Assembly: GCA_023419315.1 (NCBI GenBank) | Contig: JAEZYE010000032.1 | Coordinates: forward strand, 1-64,000 | Source of the DNA: Pseudomonadota bacterium | GTDB lineage: Bacteria; Pseudomonadota; Gammaproteobacteria; Xanthomonadales; Xanthomonadaceae | DNA length: 64,000 nt | Reading direction: 5' to 3' | Part shown: positions 44,863 to 53,921 of the stretch, one piece after another | Layout of the letters: each line of letters starts with the position of its first letter | How positions within the stretch are numbered: the first letter of the stretch is position 1 | The notes under the pieces: model-generated | Databases searched by the model: none | Told to the model about the DNA's origin: nothing | The model's input: only the letters and a program-made list of their open reading frames with translations | Translations under genes and position numbers: made by a program

Positions 44863-44910
44863 GGCCGGCCGCGCCTGCGCGGTCCCGAGATTGACGGCTT
44901 TTGTTCTTTG

Positions 44911-44943
44911 CGCCGGCCCCACCATGGCCGGCGTTTTCTTTTT
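44911..44943 (+). terminator. Intrinsic terminator-like hairpin between cytochrome c4 and dsbA
   Basis: CGCCGGCC/GGCCGGCG (44911-44918 with 44926-44933) is followed by TTTTCTTTTT. The hairpin ends only 17 bases before the dsbA start codon, so dsbA must be expressed by read-through or from a promoter inside this short gap. Confidence 0.85.
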
Positions 44944-44960
44944 CCGCTCCGGAGAAATGT

Positions 44961-45617
44961 ATGAAACATCGCGCGCTGCGCTGGCTGCACCCGATTGTCC
45001 TGGCCCTGCTTGTTTGCACGTCCTCGTTCGCCTCCGCTGCCAATCCGGTGCCGGTCGAAGGCGTGGACTACGAAGTGATCGCCGGCGGCAAGCCGTTCGC
45101 CCCGGTGAAAGGCAAGGTCGAAGTGGCCGAGGTGTTCTCCTACGCCTGTGTCCATTGCGCGCATTTCGAGTCCAAGCTGCAGGCGTGGAAACGCCGGCAG
45201 CCGGCCTACGTGAAGCTGACGCCAGTGCCTGCGGCGCTGTCCAGCAGCTGGGTGCCCTATGCACGCGCCTACTTCGCCGCCGAGGCCAGCGGACTGGTGC
45301 CCAAGACCCACACGGCCGTGTTCACGGCGTTGCATGAGACCGGAGGCCTGCCGCTCAACAACGTGTCGGTGGAAGAACTGACGACTTTCTACGCCGGCTT
45401 CGGCGCTGACCCCGCCAGGTTCGCCGCGTTGCTGCGCAGCCCGCAGGTCGATGCCAGGCTCGACCAGGCGCGCAAGTTTGCGATGGCCAGCGGCGTCGAA
45501 GGCACGCCTTCGATCGTCGTCAACGGCAAGTACCGCGTGACCGGCGGCAGCACGTACGACGATGTCCTGCGCATCACCGACTGGCTGGTCGCCCGCGAGC
45601 GCGCGGCCGCCAAGTGA
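44961..45617 (+). CDS. dsbA: Periplasmic thiol:disulfide interchange protein DsbA
   Basis: A 218-residue secreted thioredoxin-fold oxidase. A signal peptide (cleavage after SASAA region, about 27) precedes active-site CVHC at 63-66. The cis-proline loop is VEGTPSIVVNG. It introduces disulfides into exported proteins. ATG at 44961 has GGAG upstream. A second DsbA-type gene with the same C-terminal architecture follows, so the pair arose by duplication. Confidence 0.94.
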   Translation: MKHRALRWLHPIVLALLVCTSSFASAANPVPVEGVDYEVIAGGKPFAPVKGKVEVAEVFSYACVHCAHFESKLQAWKRRQPAYVKLTPVPAALSSSWVPYARAYFAAEASGLVPKTHTAVFTALHETGGLPLNNVSVEELTTFYAGFGADPARFAALLRSPQVDARLDQARKFAMASGVEGTPSIVVNGKYRVTGGSTYDDVLRITDWLVARERAAAK

Positions 45618-45701
45618 CGCGGTGACAGGCATCCTCACCGCAGCCAGAATGTCGTCCTGCCCGTCCCGGGCGTCCCGAATATTTCCTGTTGGAGTCAGTC
45701 A

Positions 45702-46526
45702 ATGAAACTTCGCCCGTTCCTGATTTCGCTCGCCCTGCTGCCCCTGCTTGCGGCCTGCGGCCAGCAGAATGCGCCGGACACCGCGACCACGCCGGAAGCG
45801 CCGGCCGCTGAAGCGTCCGCTGCGCAGACCGAAGCGCCGGCCGCGCCCGCCGATGCCGGCACGACAGCACCGGCCGGAGAAGCGGCCTCCGCCGCCGATG
45901 CCACCAGCGAAACCACGCCGCCGCCGGCTCCCGCGCCTGCGGCGCCGACTGGTCCGGCCCCGGTCGCTGGCGTGGATTACGAACTGATTCCGAATGGCCA
46001 GCCGTTCGCCCCGCTCAACGGCAAGATCGAAGTGGTCGAAGTGTTCGGCTATGTCTGCCCGGCCTGCGCCAGCTTTCAGGTCCAGATCATGCCCTGGCGC
46101 AAGACGCTGCCCGCCGACGTGCGCCTGACCTATGTGCCGGTCGCGTTCGGTCCGGAATGGCAGCCCTATGCGCAGGCGTTCTATGCCGCCGAGAGCAAGG
46201 GCCTGGTCGAGCGCACGCATGACGCCGTGTTCACCAAGATCCATTCCGAGCGCAGCCTGCCGGGCGAAGGCCAGAAGCCGGATCCGGCCAAGGTCGCCGC
46301 GTTCTATGCCGGCTATGGCGTGGACGCCAAGGAGTTCTTGAGCCTGATGAACAGCTTCGGCACGGCGGCCAAGATCAACCGGGGCAAGCAGTTCGCCATC
46401 CAGACCGGCGTCAGCGGCACCCCGACGCTGGTGGTCAATGGCAAATATCGCGTGAAGGGCCGCAGTTTCGAAGACATGCTGCGCATCACCGACGCCTTGA
46501 TCGCGCAGGAACGCGCCGCCAAGTAA
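45702..46526 (+). CDS. Lipoprotein DsbA with Ala/Pro-rich linker
   Basis: A 274-residue DsbA paralogue with a lipoprotein signal (LLPLLAAC, lipid-anchored Cys19). A low-complexity Ala/Pro/Thr/Glu linker occupies about 20-88 and holds a thioredoxin-fold domain away from the membrane. The active site is CPAC at 119-122 and the cis-Pro loop VSGTPTLVVNG. The catalytic domain resembles the upstream DsbA (both read GVDYE after the linker). ATG at 45702 follows GGAG. The different CxxC dipeptide (PA versus VH) predicts a different redox potential. Confidence 0.92.
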   Translation: MKLRPFLISLALLPLLAACGQQNAPDTATTPEAPAAEASAAQTEAPAAPADAGTTAPAGEAASAADATSETTPPPAPAPAAPTGPAPVAGVDYELIPNGQPFAPLNGKIEVVEVFGYVCPACASFQVQIMPWRKTLPADVRLTYVPVAFGPEWQPYAQAFYAAESKGLVERTHDAVFTKIHSERSLPGEGQKPDPAKVAAFYAGYGVDAKEFLSLMNSFGTAAKINRGKQFAIQTGVSGTPTLVVNGKYRVKGRSFEDMLRITDALIAQERAAK

Positions 46527-46562
46527 GGTCGCAGCCAGTTCCCCCACAGGCTTCGATACCCG

Positions 46563-47333
46563 ATGACGACAACGCCCGGCAAGCGCCGGCTGAGGGTTCT
46601 CAGCGCCAACATCCAGGCAGGCTCCAGCACGCGACGCTACAGCGACTACGTCACGCGGAGCTGGTCACACGCGCTGCCCGCCGGCAACAAGCGCGGCAGC
46701 CTGGATGTCATCGCCCAGCTGGCGGGCGAGCACGACATCGTCGGGTTGCAGGAAGCCGACCCCGGAAGCCTGCGCTCGGGCTTCACCAACCAGACGCATT
46801 ACCTGGCCGAACGCGCCGGTTTCGACTACTGGACCCACCAGCCCAACCGCAACGTCGGGCGGGTGGCGTCCAGTGCGAACGGCCTGCTGAGCCGGCTCGA
46901 ACCGGTCGAAGTGACCGATCACGCGCTGCCCGGCCGCATCGCCGGGCGCGGCGTGCTGATGGCCCGCTTCGGCGACGGTGACGAAGGACTGACGGTCGCC
47001 GTTGCGCATCTCTCGCTCGGCGCCAATTCGCGCCGTTCGCAGCTTTCCTTCATTGCCGAACTGCTGTCCGACCATCCGCACGCCATCCTGATGGGCGATT
47101 TCAACTGCATGTGCGATACGCCGGAAATGGACGTCCTGTACCGGCAGACGCGGCTGCGACCGCCCGCGCACCGCATCCCGACCTTCCCGAGCTGGCGGCC
47201 GCAGCGGGCGATCGATCACATCCTGATCAGCGAAGACCTCGTGGCCGAAGACCCGCGCGCGATTCCGGCCGCCAATTCGGATCACCTCGCGCTGGCGATG
47301 AGCATCGACGTTCCGGACGCCGCACTGCGGTGA
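46563..47333 (+). CDS. Endonuclease/exonuclease/phosphatase (EEP)-family hydrolase
   Basis: A 256-residue EEP-fold protein. LSANIQAG at the start, VGLQEADPGS (metal Glu), GDFNCMCDTPE (Asp/Asn) and AIDHILIS with SDHLALAM (catalytic His) cover the family motifs. It could act on nucleic acid, a phospholipid or a phosphodiester; with no signal peptide it is probably cytoplasmic. It follows dsbA2 by 36 bases, in the order I recall from xanthomonads. It converges on the TSUP gene. Confidence 0.88.
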   Translation: MTTTPGKRRLRVLSANIQAGSSTRRYSDYVTRSWSHALPAGNKRGSLDVIAQLAGEHDIVGLQEADPGSLRSGFTNQTHYLAERAGFDYWTHQPNRNVGRVASSANGLLSRLEPVEVTDHALPGRIAGRGVLMARFGDGDEGLTVAVAHLSLGANSRRSQLSFIAELLSDHPHAILMGDFNCMCDTPEMDVLYRQTRLRPPAHRIPTFPSWRPQRAIDHILISEDLVAEDPRAIPAANSDHLALAMSIDVPDAALR

Positions 47334-47342
47334 TGTGCCGCC

Positions 47343-48167
47343 TCAGCCGGCGATGACGATGCTGAGGCCCATGACCACCATGAACACCGCGAACACGCGC
47401 TTGAGCGCCGTACCGCTGATGCGGTGCGCCAGTCGCGTGCCATACGGCGCGGCCAGCACCGACGCCAGCGCCACGCCGATCGCGGCCGGCAGGTAGACAT
47501 ACCCGATGGCGTGCTGCGGCAGTGCACCCGCGGGCGCATGAAAGGCGTAACCGAGCGCGGCGCCGATCGCGATGGCGATACCGCAAGCACTCGATGTTCC
47601 GACCGCGCGCACCGGCGCCACGCCTCGCCACACCAGCAACGGCACGGTCATGCTGCCGCCGCCGATGCCGACCACCGCCGAAATCGCGCCGATGCCCGTG
47701 CCGGCCATTGTCCACGGCCAACCGCGCGGCGCGGGCACCACGACCGCATCGGAGGCCGCGCCGCGCTTGCCGCCGAACGCCATCTGCGCGCCGGCAATGA
47801 AGCAGTACGACGCGACCACCCACCGCAGCACGTCATCGGCCAGATACACCGCCAGATCGCTGCCCAGCCAGCCGCCCAGCAGCAAGCCCGGGACCATCCA
47901 CGCCACCGTGGGCCACATGACGCTGCCGCGCTTCGCATGCGCCAGCGCCGATGACGCCGCCGTCAGCACGATGCTCGCCAGCGAACTGGCCAACGCCGCA
48001 TGCATCGCCTGGTCCTGCGCGATGCCGAACCACGGCAATACCCACACCAGTGCCGCCACCAGCACGAGTCCGCCGCCGATGCCGAGCAGACCGGCCAGCA
48101 CGCCGGCAATGACGCCCAGCAACGGAAAAATCCAGACATGTTCCAAACCGCATCTCCAGCCGATCAT
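47343..48167 (-). CDS. TSUP (TauE/SafE)-family permease
   Basis: A 274-residue inner-membrane protein with about eight hydrophobic segments and the two glycine-rich TSUP repeats, GLLGIGGGLVLVAALVW and AVVGIGGGSMTVPLLVW. Members export or import sulfite, sulfoacetate or other organosulfur anions; specificity here is unknown. ATG at 48167 used; a TTG at 48146 with GGAG eight bases upstream is a good alternative. It is divergent from slt. Confidence 0.88.
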   Translation of the reverse strand: MIGWRCGLEHVWIFPLLGVIAGVLAGLLGIGGGLVLVAALVWVLPWFGIAQDQAMHAALASSLASIVLTAASSALAHAKRGSVMWPTVAWMVPGLLLGGWLGSDLAVYLADDVLRWVVASYCFIAGAQMAFGGKRGAASDAVVVPAPRGWPWTMAGTGIGAISAVVGIGGGSMTVPLLVWRGVAPVRAVGTSSACGIAIAIGAALGYAFHAPAGALPQHAIGYVYLPAAIGVALASVLAAPYGTRLAHRISGTALKRVFAVFMVVMGLSIVIAG

Positions 48168-48205
48168 CGACAGGGACGTTCAGCGGGCTCCGGTATATTC
48201 CCGCC

Positions 48206-50167
48206 ATGCGTTCCCACACCGCCCTGATCGTACTCGCAGCCGCATGCGCATTCGCGCAATCCGGCCCTTCTGCCGCACAGGCGCCCGCCGCACAGCGTGC
48301 GCAGGTGCGCGCCGCACTGGAAGCCGCCGAACGCGGCCAGTCCAATCCCTCCCAATACGCGTCACTGGCGTCGCATCCGTTGTACGGATGGATCGAACTG
48401 GCGAGCCTGCGCCGCGATATCGACAGCGTCACACCCGCGCGCGCGCAGGAATTCCTGCGCCGCTACGACGGCCAGGCCGTCGCTGAAAACTTCCGTTCGC
48501 TCTGGCTGGCCTCGTTGTCGCGCCGCGAAGCCTGGCCCGAGTTCCTCGCCGCATATAAACCCACCGACAACGCCACCCTGCGTTGCGGCGAACTCAATGC
48601 GCGACAGGCGTTGGGCCGCGTCGACGCCGGCTGGACCCGGGACGCGCAGTCACTGTGGCGCGGCGCCGCCAAGTCCTTGCCCGACGGCTGCGACCGCGTG
48701 TTTGCCGTTCTCTCGCAACAGGGCGGCCTGACGCCCGAATTGCGCTGGGAACGCATCGACGCCGCCGCTGCCGAATACCAGACCGCGGTGATGCGCAGCG
48801 CGGCGCGCGGCCTGCCCGCCGCGGACGCTGCGCTCGCCACCGATTACGCCACCTTCATCGATGCTGTCCATCCGCGTGCACTCAACTGGCCGCGCACGGA
48901 GCGCAGCCGGCGCATGGCGAGCTACGGACTGGCCCGCATGGCGAACAAGGATCCGGGCGGAGCCGAACGCCAATTGCCGCAGTATGCAAACGCGCTCGGC
49001 ATGGGCGATGCCGATCGCGCGCGCGTGCTGTACCAGATCGCACTGTGGACCGTGGCCTCGTACGAACCGGACTCGGCACGCCGCCTCAATGAAGTCCCGG
49101 AGACCGCCTATGACGAACGCCTGCACGAATGGCGCGTACGTGAAGCGATGTCGCGAGGCGACTGGCGCGCCGCATTGACCGCACTGCGCAAGATGCCGGC
49201 GCGGCAACGCGAGGATTCACGCTGGCGCTACTTCGAAGCACGCCTGTCGGAAAAGACCGGAGACAACGCGGCGGCGAAGCGATTGTTCGCGGAGGCCGCG
49301 CGCGCATCGACATTCCATGGCTTCCTCGCCGCGGATCGTCTCGACCAGCCGTATGCGTTGTGTCCGTGGATTCCGCAAGACAGCGAAGCGGCGAAGACCC
49401 GGATCGCACGCGATCCCGCCATCGTGCGCGCGATGGAGTTGTGGCAGATCGATCGCGCGGCGTGGGCGACTGCGGAATGGAACAGCGCCCTCAGCCGTTT
49501 CGATGACACCCAGCGCCGCCTCGCCGTGGAAGTGGCGCAGGACAACGGCTGGTTCGATCGCGCGGTGTTCTCGCTGGGCAAGAAGCCGGACGAGCAGCGC
49601 CTCTACGAATTGCGGTTCCCGCTGCATCATGGCGAAACGATCCGGCGCGAGGCCGCGCGCCACGCGATCGATCCGGCCTGGGTGGCGGCGGAGATACGCG
49701 CCGAGTCCGTGTTCAATCCACGCGCGCGCTCTGGCGCCAACGCGATGGGGCTGATGCAGGTGCTTCCGGCCACCGGCGCCGCCACCGCGCGCAAACTCGG
49801 CATGCCTTGGGGCGGCGCGGACAGTCTGTACGACTCGGACACCAACATCGCACTCGGCACGGCCTATCTGCGCGAGATGGAAAACAAGTACGGCGTGCCC
49901 TACATCGCGATCGCCGCCTACAACGCCGGCCCGACACCGACCGCACGCTGGCAATCACAGCGTCCGGGCTTCGATCCGGATTTCTGGATCGAGACAATCA
50001 GTTACAAGGAAACGCGCGAGTATGTTGCCCGCGTGCTGGCCTTCAGCGTGATCTACGACTGGAGGCTCAATGGCAACGCACTGCCCATCAGCCACCGCAT
50101 GCTCGGCAAGCTGGATGGAACGCGTCGGGCATTCCGCTGTCCCGACGCCGTCGCACCGCGGAGCTGA
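48206..50167 (+). CDS. slt: Soluble lytic murein transglycosylase
   Basis: A 653-residue periplasmic Slt70-type enzyme that cleaves peptidoglycan to 1,6-anhydromuropeptides. It has a signal peptide (MRSHTALIVLAAACAFA), a long alpha-superhelical U/L region, and a C-terminal SLT domain with catalytic Glu500 in IRAESVFNPRARSG, GLMQVLPATG and IAAYNAGP. E. coli Slt70 is about 645. A possible -10 (TATATT, 48194-48199) lies only six bases before the ATG, which would give a leaderless message. cca follows three bases downstream, so they are co-transcribed. Confidence 0.95.
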   Translation: MRSHTALIVLAAACAFAQSGPSAAQAPAAQRAQVRAALEAAERGQSNPSQYASLASHPLYGWIELASLRRDIDSVTPARAQEFLRRYDGQAVAENFRSLWLASLSRREAWPEFLAAYKPTDNATLRCGELNARQALGRVDAGWTRDAQSLWRGAAKSLPDGCDRVFAVLSQQGGLTPELRWERIDAAAAEYQTAVMRSAARGLPAADAALATDYATFIDAVHPRALNWPRTERSRRMASYGLARMANKDPGGAERQLPQYANALGMGDADRARVLYQIALWTVASYEPDSARRLNEVPETAYDERLHEWRVREAMSRGDWRAALTALRKMPARQREDSRWRYFEARLSEKTGDNAAAKRLFAEAARASTFHGFLAADRLDQPYALCPWIPQDSEAAKTRIARDPAIVRAMELWQIDRAAWATAEWNSALSRFDDTQRRLAVEVAQDNGWFDRAVFSLGKKPDEQRLYELRFPLHHGETIRREAARHAIDPAWVAAEIRAESVFNPRARSGANAMGLMQVLPATGAATARKLGMPWGGADSLYDSDTNIALGTAYLREMENKYGVPYIAIAAYNAGPTPTARWQSQRPGFDPDFWIETISYKETREYVARVLAFSVIYDWRLNGNALPISHRMLGKLDGTRRAFRCPDAVAPRS

Positions 50168-50170
50168 TGG

Positions 50171-51430
50171 ATGAAGACGTATCTGGTCGGCGGCGCGATA
50201 CGGGATCGCTTGCTCGGCATGACGCCGGGCGATCGCGATCATGTCGTCGTCGGCGCGACGCCGGACCAGATGCTCGCACTGGGCTACAAGCAGGTGGGCC
50301 GCGATTTTCCCGTGTTCCTGCATCCGGATACCGGCGAGGAGTACGCGCTCGCGCGCACCGAACGCAAGAGCGGCCGCGGCTACCGCGGGTTCGTGGTCGA
50401 TGCGGATCCTTCGGTCACGCTGGAAGAAGATCTGCTGCGCCGCGACTTCACCATCAACGCGATCGCGGAAGGCGAGGATGGCCAATGCGTGGATCCTTAC
50501 GGCGGCATGCAGGACGTGCGGGATCGCATCCTGCGCCATGTCGGACCGGCGTTCACCGAGGATCCGTTGCGCGTGCTGCGCGCGGCCCGCTTCATGGCGC
50601 GCCTGGCGCCGCTGGGCTTCCGCATCGCGCCTGAAACGCTCGCCCTCATGCGTGACATGGCAGCGAGCGGCGAACTTGCGGATCTGGTTCCCGAGCGCAT
50701 CTGGCAGGAACTGCGCCGCGCGCTTGTATCGGCGAAGCCTTCCGCGTTCCTGTCCACCTTGCACGAGGTCGGCGCGCTGGCGCCGGTGCTGCCGGAGGTC
50801 GCAGCGCTTTACGGCGTCCCGCAGCGCGCCGAGTTCCATCCGGAAGTCGATACCGGCGTGCATCAGCAACTGGTCAGCGACATGGCCGCGCAACTCGCGC
50901 CGGGGGACGACATGGTCGCCTACGCCGCGCTCTGCCACGATCTGGGCAAGGCGCTTACGCCACAGGAAGAACTGCCGCGCCACATCATGCACGAGCAGCG
51001 CGGCGTCAAACCGGTGATCGCATTGAGCGAGCGCCTGCGCGTGCCGCTGGAGCATCGTGACCTGGCCGTGATGGCGTGCCGCGAACATCTCAACGTGCAT
51101 CGCCTGGACGAACTGCGCGATGCGACCGTGCTGGACATGCTCACGCGCTGCGATGCCTTCCGCAAGCCGGAACGCATTGCACGCCTGGTCCGGGTCTGCG
51201 AAGCGGACAAGCGCGGCCGGGGCGGTGCTGCGGATGACGCGTATCCGCAGGGGCCCGAACTGCAGCGCCTGCATGCGGCGGCGTGCGCGGTGAACGCACG
51301 CGACATCGCGCAGCCCGACATGAGCGGCCTGGAAATCGGAGAAGCGCTCAAGCGCGCGCGCGTGGCCGCCATCAGCGCCGCACGGCGGATGCATCGCACC
51401 GAGGCATTCCCTGCGCCATCGTCGTCATGA
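50171..51430 (+). CDS. cca: CCA tRNA nucleotidyltransferase with HD domain
   Basis: A 419-residue class II nucleotidyltransferase that adds or repairs the 3' CCA of tRNAs. The catalytic DxD is in [12 protein letters not shown] after [21 protein letters not shown] and [15 protein letters not shown] follow. A C-terminal HD phosphohydrolase domain ([13 protein letters not shown]) is present as in E. coli Cca (412). It is coupled to slt with three bases between stop and start. Confidence 0.97.
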   Translation: MKTYLVGGAIRDRLLGMTPGDRDHVVVGATPDQMLALGYKQVGRDFPVFLHPDTGEEYALARTERKSGRGYRGFVVDADPSVTLEEDLLRRDFTINAIAEGEDGQCVDPYGGMQDVRDRILRHVGPAFTEDPLRVLRAARFMARLAPLGFRIAPETLALMRDMAASGELADLVPERIWQELRRALVSAKPSAFLSTLHEVGALAPVLPEVAALYGVPQRAEFHPEVDTGVHQQLVSDMAAQLAPGDDMVAYAALCHDLGKALTPQEELPRHIMHEQRGVKPVIALSERLRVPLEHRDLAVMACREHLNVHRLDELRDATVLDMLTRCDAFRKPERIARLVRVCEADKRGRGGAADDAYPQGPELQRLHAAACAVNARDIAQPDMSGLEIGEALKRARVAAISAARRMHRTEAFPAPSSS

Positions 51431-51483
51431 CGGCGTAGACCGCGGACGCTCGGCCCACGATCCCGCCGTCGGGCCGTCGAACT

Positions 51484-52728
51484 TCAACCCGGCGGCGTCA
51501 GCTTGAGCAGGCGCGCATCCCCCCCGTCTTCCAGCAACCACAGCGCGCCATCCGGTCCCTGCTCCACTTCGCGTATGCGGCGTCCCATCGGATATCGCTT
51601 GAGCTCGCGCGGGTTGCCGAGATGCACCTGGATCAACGCCTGTGAAGCAAGCCCACCGATGAAGCCGTCGCCCTGGAAATACGGAAACAACGGGCCGGTG
51701 TAAACGATGAAGCCGGCGGGCGCGATCACCGGCGACCAGGAAACTTCCGGCGCATTGAACTCGGGGCGCGTGGCGTGGTCGGGAATCGGGCTGCCGTCGT
51801 AGTTGTCGCCGTTGGACACAATCGGCCAACCGTAGTTGGAGCCACGTTCGATCAGATTGAGTTCGTCGCCGCCGGCCGGTCCCATTTCGTGCGCCCACAA
51901 CCGGCCGCCGTAATCGAAGGCCAGGCCCAGCACGTTGCGATGTCCCAGCGACCACACCTGCGCAGCGACGCCGCCACGCGATGCGAACGGATTGTCCGCG
52001 GGAATCGTTCCGTCATCGTTGAGCCGGACGATCTTGCCGAGGTTGGAGTTCATGTCCTGCGCCGGCGTCGCCTGCTGGCGTTCGCCCGAGCTGATCCAGA
52101 GCTTGCCATCGCGACCGAACAGCAGGCGATGGCTGTAGTGATTGGAGCCGGTCACCTTCGGCACCTGACGCCAGATCACCTGCAGGTTTTCGAGGCGGCC
52201 GCCGTTGCCGCTCGCATCCAGCGCCAGTCGCGCACGAGCGACTGCCGCACCGCGCGAATTGTTGATGCCGGATTCCGCATAGCTCAGGTAGACCAGACAG
52301 TTGCTGGCGAACTGCGGATGCAGCGCGATGTCGCCGAATCCGCCTTGGCCGCCGTAAGCCACGTCGGGCACGCCGAGAATTTCGCCCTGCTGTCGGGTGG
52401 CCACATCGAGCAGACGCAGATGGCCGGCCTTCTCGGTGACCAGCAGACGGCCGTCGGGCAGGAACGCCATCGCCCAGGGTTCGTCGAATCGCGACACTTC
52501 GGTGCTGACGAAGGGCGAATGCGGAACCGCGATCACCTGTCCGTTGCCACCCGTCGGCTGCGGTCCGGGTGCAGCGGCCGCGTTCGAAGGCACATGCACC
52601 GCCAAGGGTGCCGGTGCGGCTGCGGCGACCAGGGTTTCTTGCCCGGGGTCGGGAAAGCTCGCCGAGACACCGTCACAAGCCGGCAACAGGAAACAGAGAC
52701 AGGCAGCGCACCACACGGACGTGTTCAT
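51484..52728 (-). CDS. PQQ-type sugar dehydrogenase (Gdh/aldose sugar dehydrogenase-like) lipoprotein
   Basis: A 414-residue beta-propeller protein: lipoprotein signal (CLCFLLPAC), an Ala/Pro-rich linker (about 25-65), then the soluble glucose/sorbosone dehydrogenase domain. FDEPWAMAFLPDGRLLVTEKAGHL, GGQGGFGDIALHP, GHRNVLGLAFD, HEMGPAGGDELNLI and GWPIVSNGDNYDG match E. coli YliI (Asd), a PQQ-dependent aldose dehydrogenase. It probably oxidises sugars in the periplasm if PQQ is available. ATG at 52728 chosen for the lipoprotein signal; the open frame continues into nagX in the antisense frame but that is not coding. Confidence 0.88.
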   Translation of the reverse strand: MNTSVWCAACLCFLLPACDGVSASFPDPGQETLVAAAAPAPLAVHVPSNAAAAPGPQPTGGNGQVIAVPHSPFVSTEVSRFDEPWAMAFLPDGRLLVTEKAGHLRLLDVATRQQGEILGVPDVAYGGQGGFGDIALHPQFASNCLVYLSYAESGINNSRGAAVARARLALDASGNGGRLENLQVIWRQVPKVTGSNHYSHRLLFGRDGKLWISSGERQQATPAQDMNSNLGKIVRLNDDGTIPADNPFASRGGVAAQVWSLGHRNVLGLAFDYGGRLWAHEMGPAGGDELNLIERGSNYGWPIVSNGDNYDGSPIPDHATRPEFNAPEVSWSPVIAPAGFIVYTGPLFPYFQGDGFIGGLASQALIQVHLGNPRELKRYPMGRRIREVEQGPDGALWLLEDGGDARLLKLTPPG

Positions 52729-52802
52729 GACGGGAACTCGCGTTGGCCGAAGCCGGCGTTGTACCGCACTCCGGGGTACCACGCCGTGACAGCCGCCGCG
52801 GC

Positions 52803-53909
52803 TCAGACCTTGAGGTGCCAGCCGCGCCGATCCATCCAGCGCACGACCCACCACCACACACCGACAAACGCCAGCGCGAATGCCAGCGATGGCAGCCACG
52901 GTCCGAAGCGCGGCGTCATCCAGTCCGCGAAACCCACGCGATAGATCGGTTCCATCCACCCCAGCCCGGCCAGGGCGTAGACCATCACCGCAGAACCTGC
53001 GTAGGCGGCAATCGCGTTCACGCCGAACGATCGGCCCCACGGACGTGCGCCGCGCACATCGATCAAGCCATGCGCGAACCACAGGGCAAGCGCGGCCCAA
53101 CCTGCCGTCCACAGCACGAACGACGACGTCCATAGATGTTTGTTGAGCGGAAACCACAACGCCCACAGGCCGCCCAGCATCAGGGCAGCCACCGCCATCC
53201 ATGGCAACCGCTGCGCGTTTCCGGAACGCAGCCAGTCGCCCGCGCGCATCCCGAGCAGCGTGGTGGCGATCGCAGGCAAGGTACTGAGCATGCCCTCCGG
53301 ATCGTGGCCGAGTCCGCTCGCGGGATCGAACTCGTACAGCAGCGCACCGAACAGCGCCGTGTCGATGCGATCGACCCGGTTGATGCCCGGCGCGAGGCTT
53401 CCGCCGGTCATCAGCAGCCCCCAGTAACCGAACAGCAACAGCGCAATCAGCGCCCATTGCGCGCGCGGGCGGACGAACAAGGCCATCGTGCCGGCGGCCA
53501 AAAAGCACAGCCCGATGCGTTGCAACACGCCCCACGGCCGGAACGACGGACGATCCAGCCACCAGAACGCCAACAGGTGCAACAGCAAACCGATGGCGAT
53601 GATCTTTGCGGCTCGCCACATCACCGCACGCCACAGGATGTTGCGCGCCGTACCGCCTTCCCGCCGGGGCGAAATTCCGAGCGCGATCGACACGCCCACG
53701 ATGAAGAGGAAGAACGGGAAAATCAGATCCGTCGGCGTGCAGCCATGCCATTCCGCATGCAGCAGCGGCGCATAGACATGGCCCCAGTCGCCCGGATTGT
53801 TCACCAGCAGCATCGCCGCGACCGTCAGTCCGCGCAGCGCATCGACCGAGGCGAAACGTCGCACGCCGGACGACGCGCGACCTGGCCCGACCGATTCAAC
53901 GCGGCTCAT
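52803..53909 (-). CDS. nagX: NagX-like membrane protein (HGSNAT/DUF5009 family)
   Basis: A 368-residue membrane protein with about ten hydrophobic segments. The start SVDALRGLTVAAMLLVNNPGDW and PFFLFIVGVSIALG mark the family of heparan-alpha-glucosaminide N-acetyltransferase homologues. In bacteria its gene (nagX) sits in GlcNAc loci, where it is thought to be involved in acetylation or uptake of amino sugars. It follows nagA by 12 bases and closes the nagR-nagB-nagA-nagX run. Confidence 0.88.
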   Translation of the reverse strand: MSRVESVGPGRASSGVRRFASVDALRGLTVAAMLLVNNPGDWGHVYAPLLHAEWHGCTPTDLIFPFFLFIVGVSIALGISPRREGGTARNILWRAVMWRAAKIIAIGLLLHLLAFWWLDRPSFRPWGVLQRIGLCFLAAGTMALFVRPRAQWALIALLLFGYWGLLMTGGSLAPGINRVDRIDTALFGALLYEFDPASGLGHDPEGMLSTLPAIATTLLGMRAGDWLRSGNAQRLPWMAVAALMLGGLWALWFPLNKHLWTSSFVLWTAGWAALALWFAHGLIDVRGARPWGRSFGVNAIAAYAGSAVMVYALAGLGWMEPIYRVGFADWMTPRFGPWLPSLAFALAFVGVWWWVVRWMDRRGWHLKV

Positions 53910-53921
53910 GCGGTGGCGATG

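Noticed and set aside
48194..48199. TATATT as the -10 of a leaderless slt message
   Set aside because: No -35 element at proper spacing was found, so it is mentioned only under slt and not listed as a promoter.
52729..53751. Extension of the sugar dehydrogenase frame into nagX
   Set aside because: The extension lies inside nagX in another frame, and the lipoprotein signal begins at 52728.
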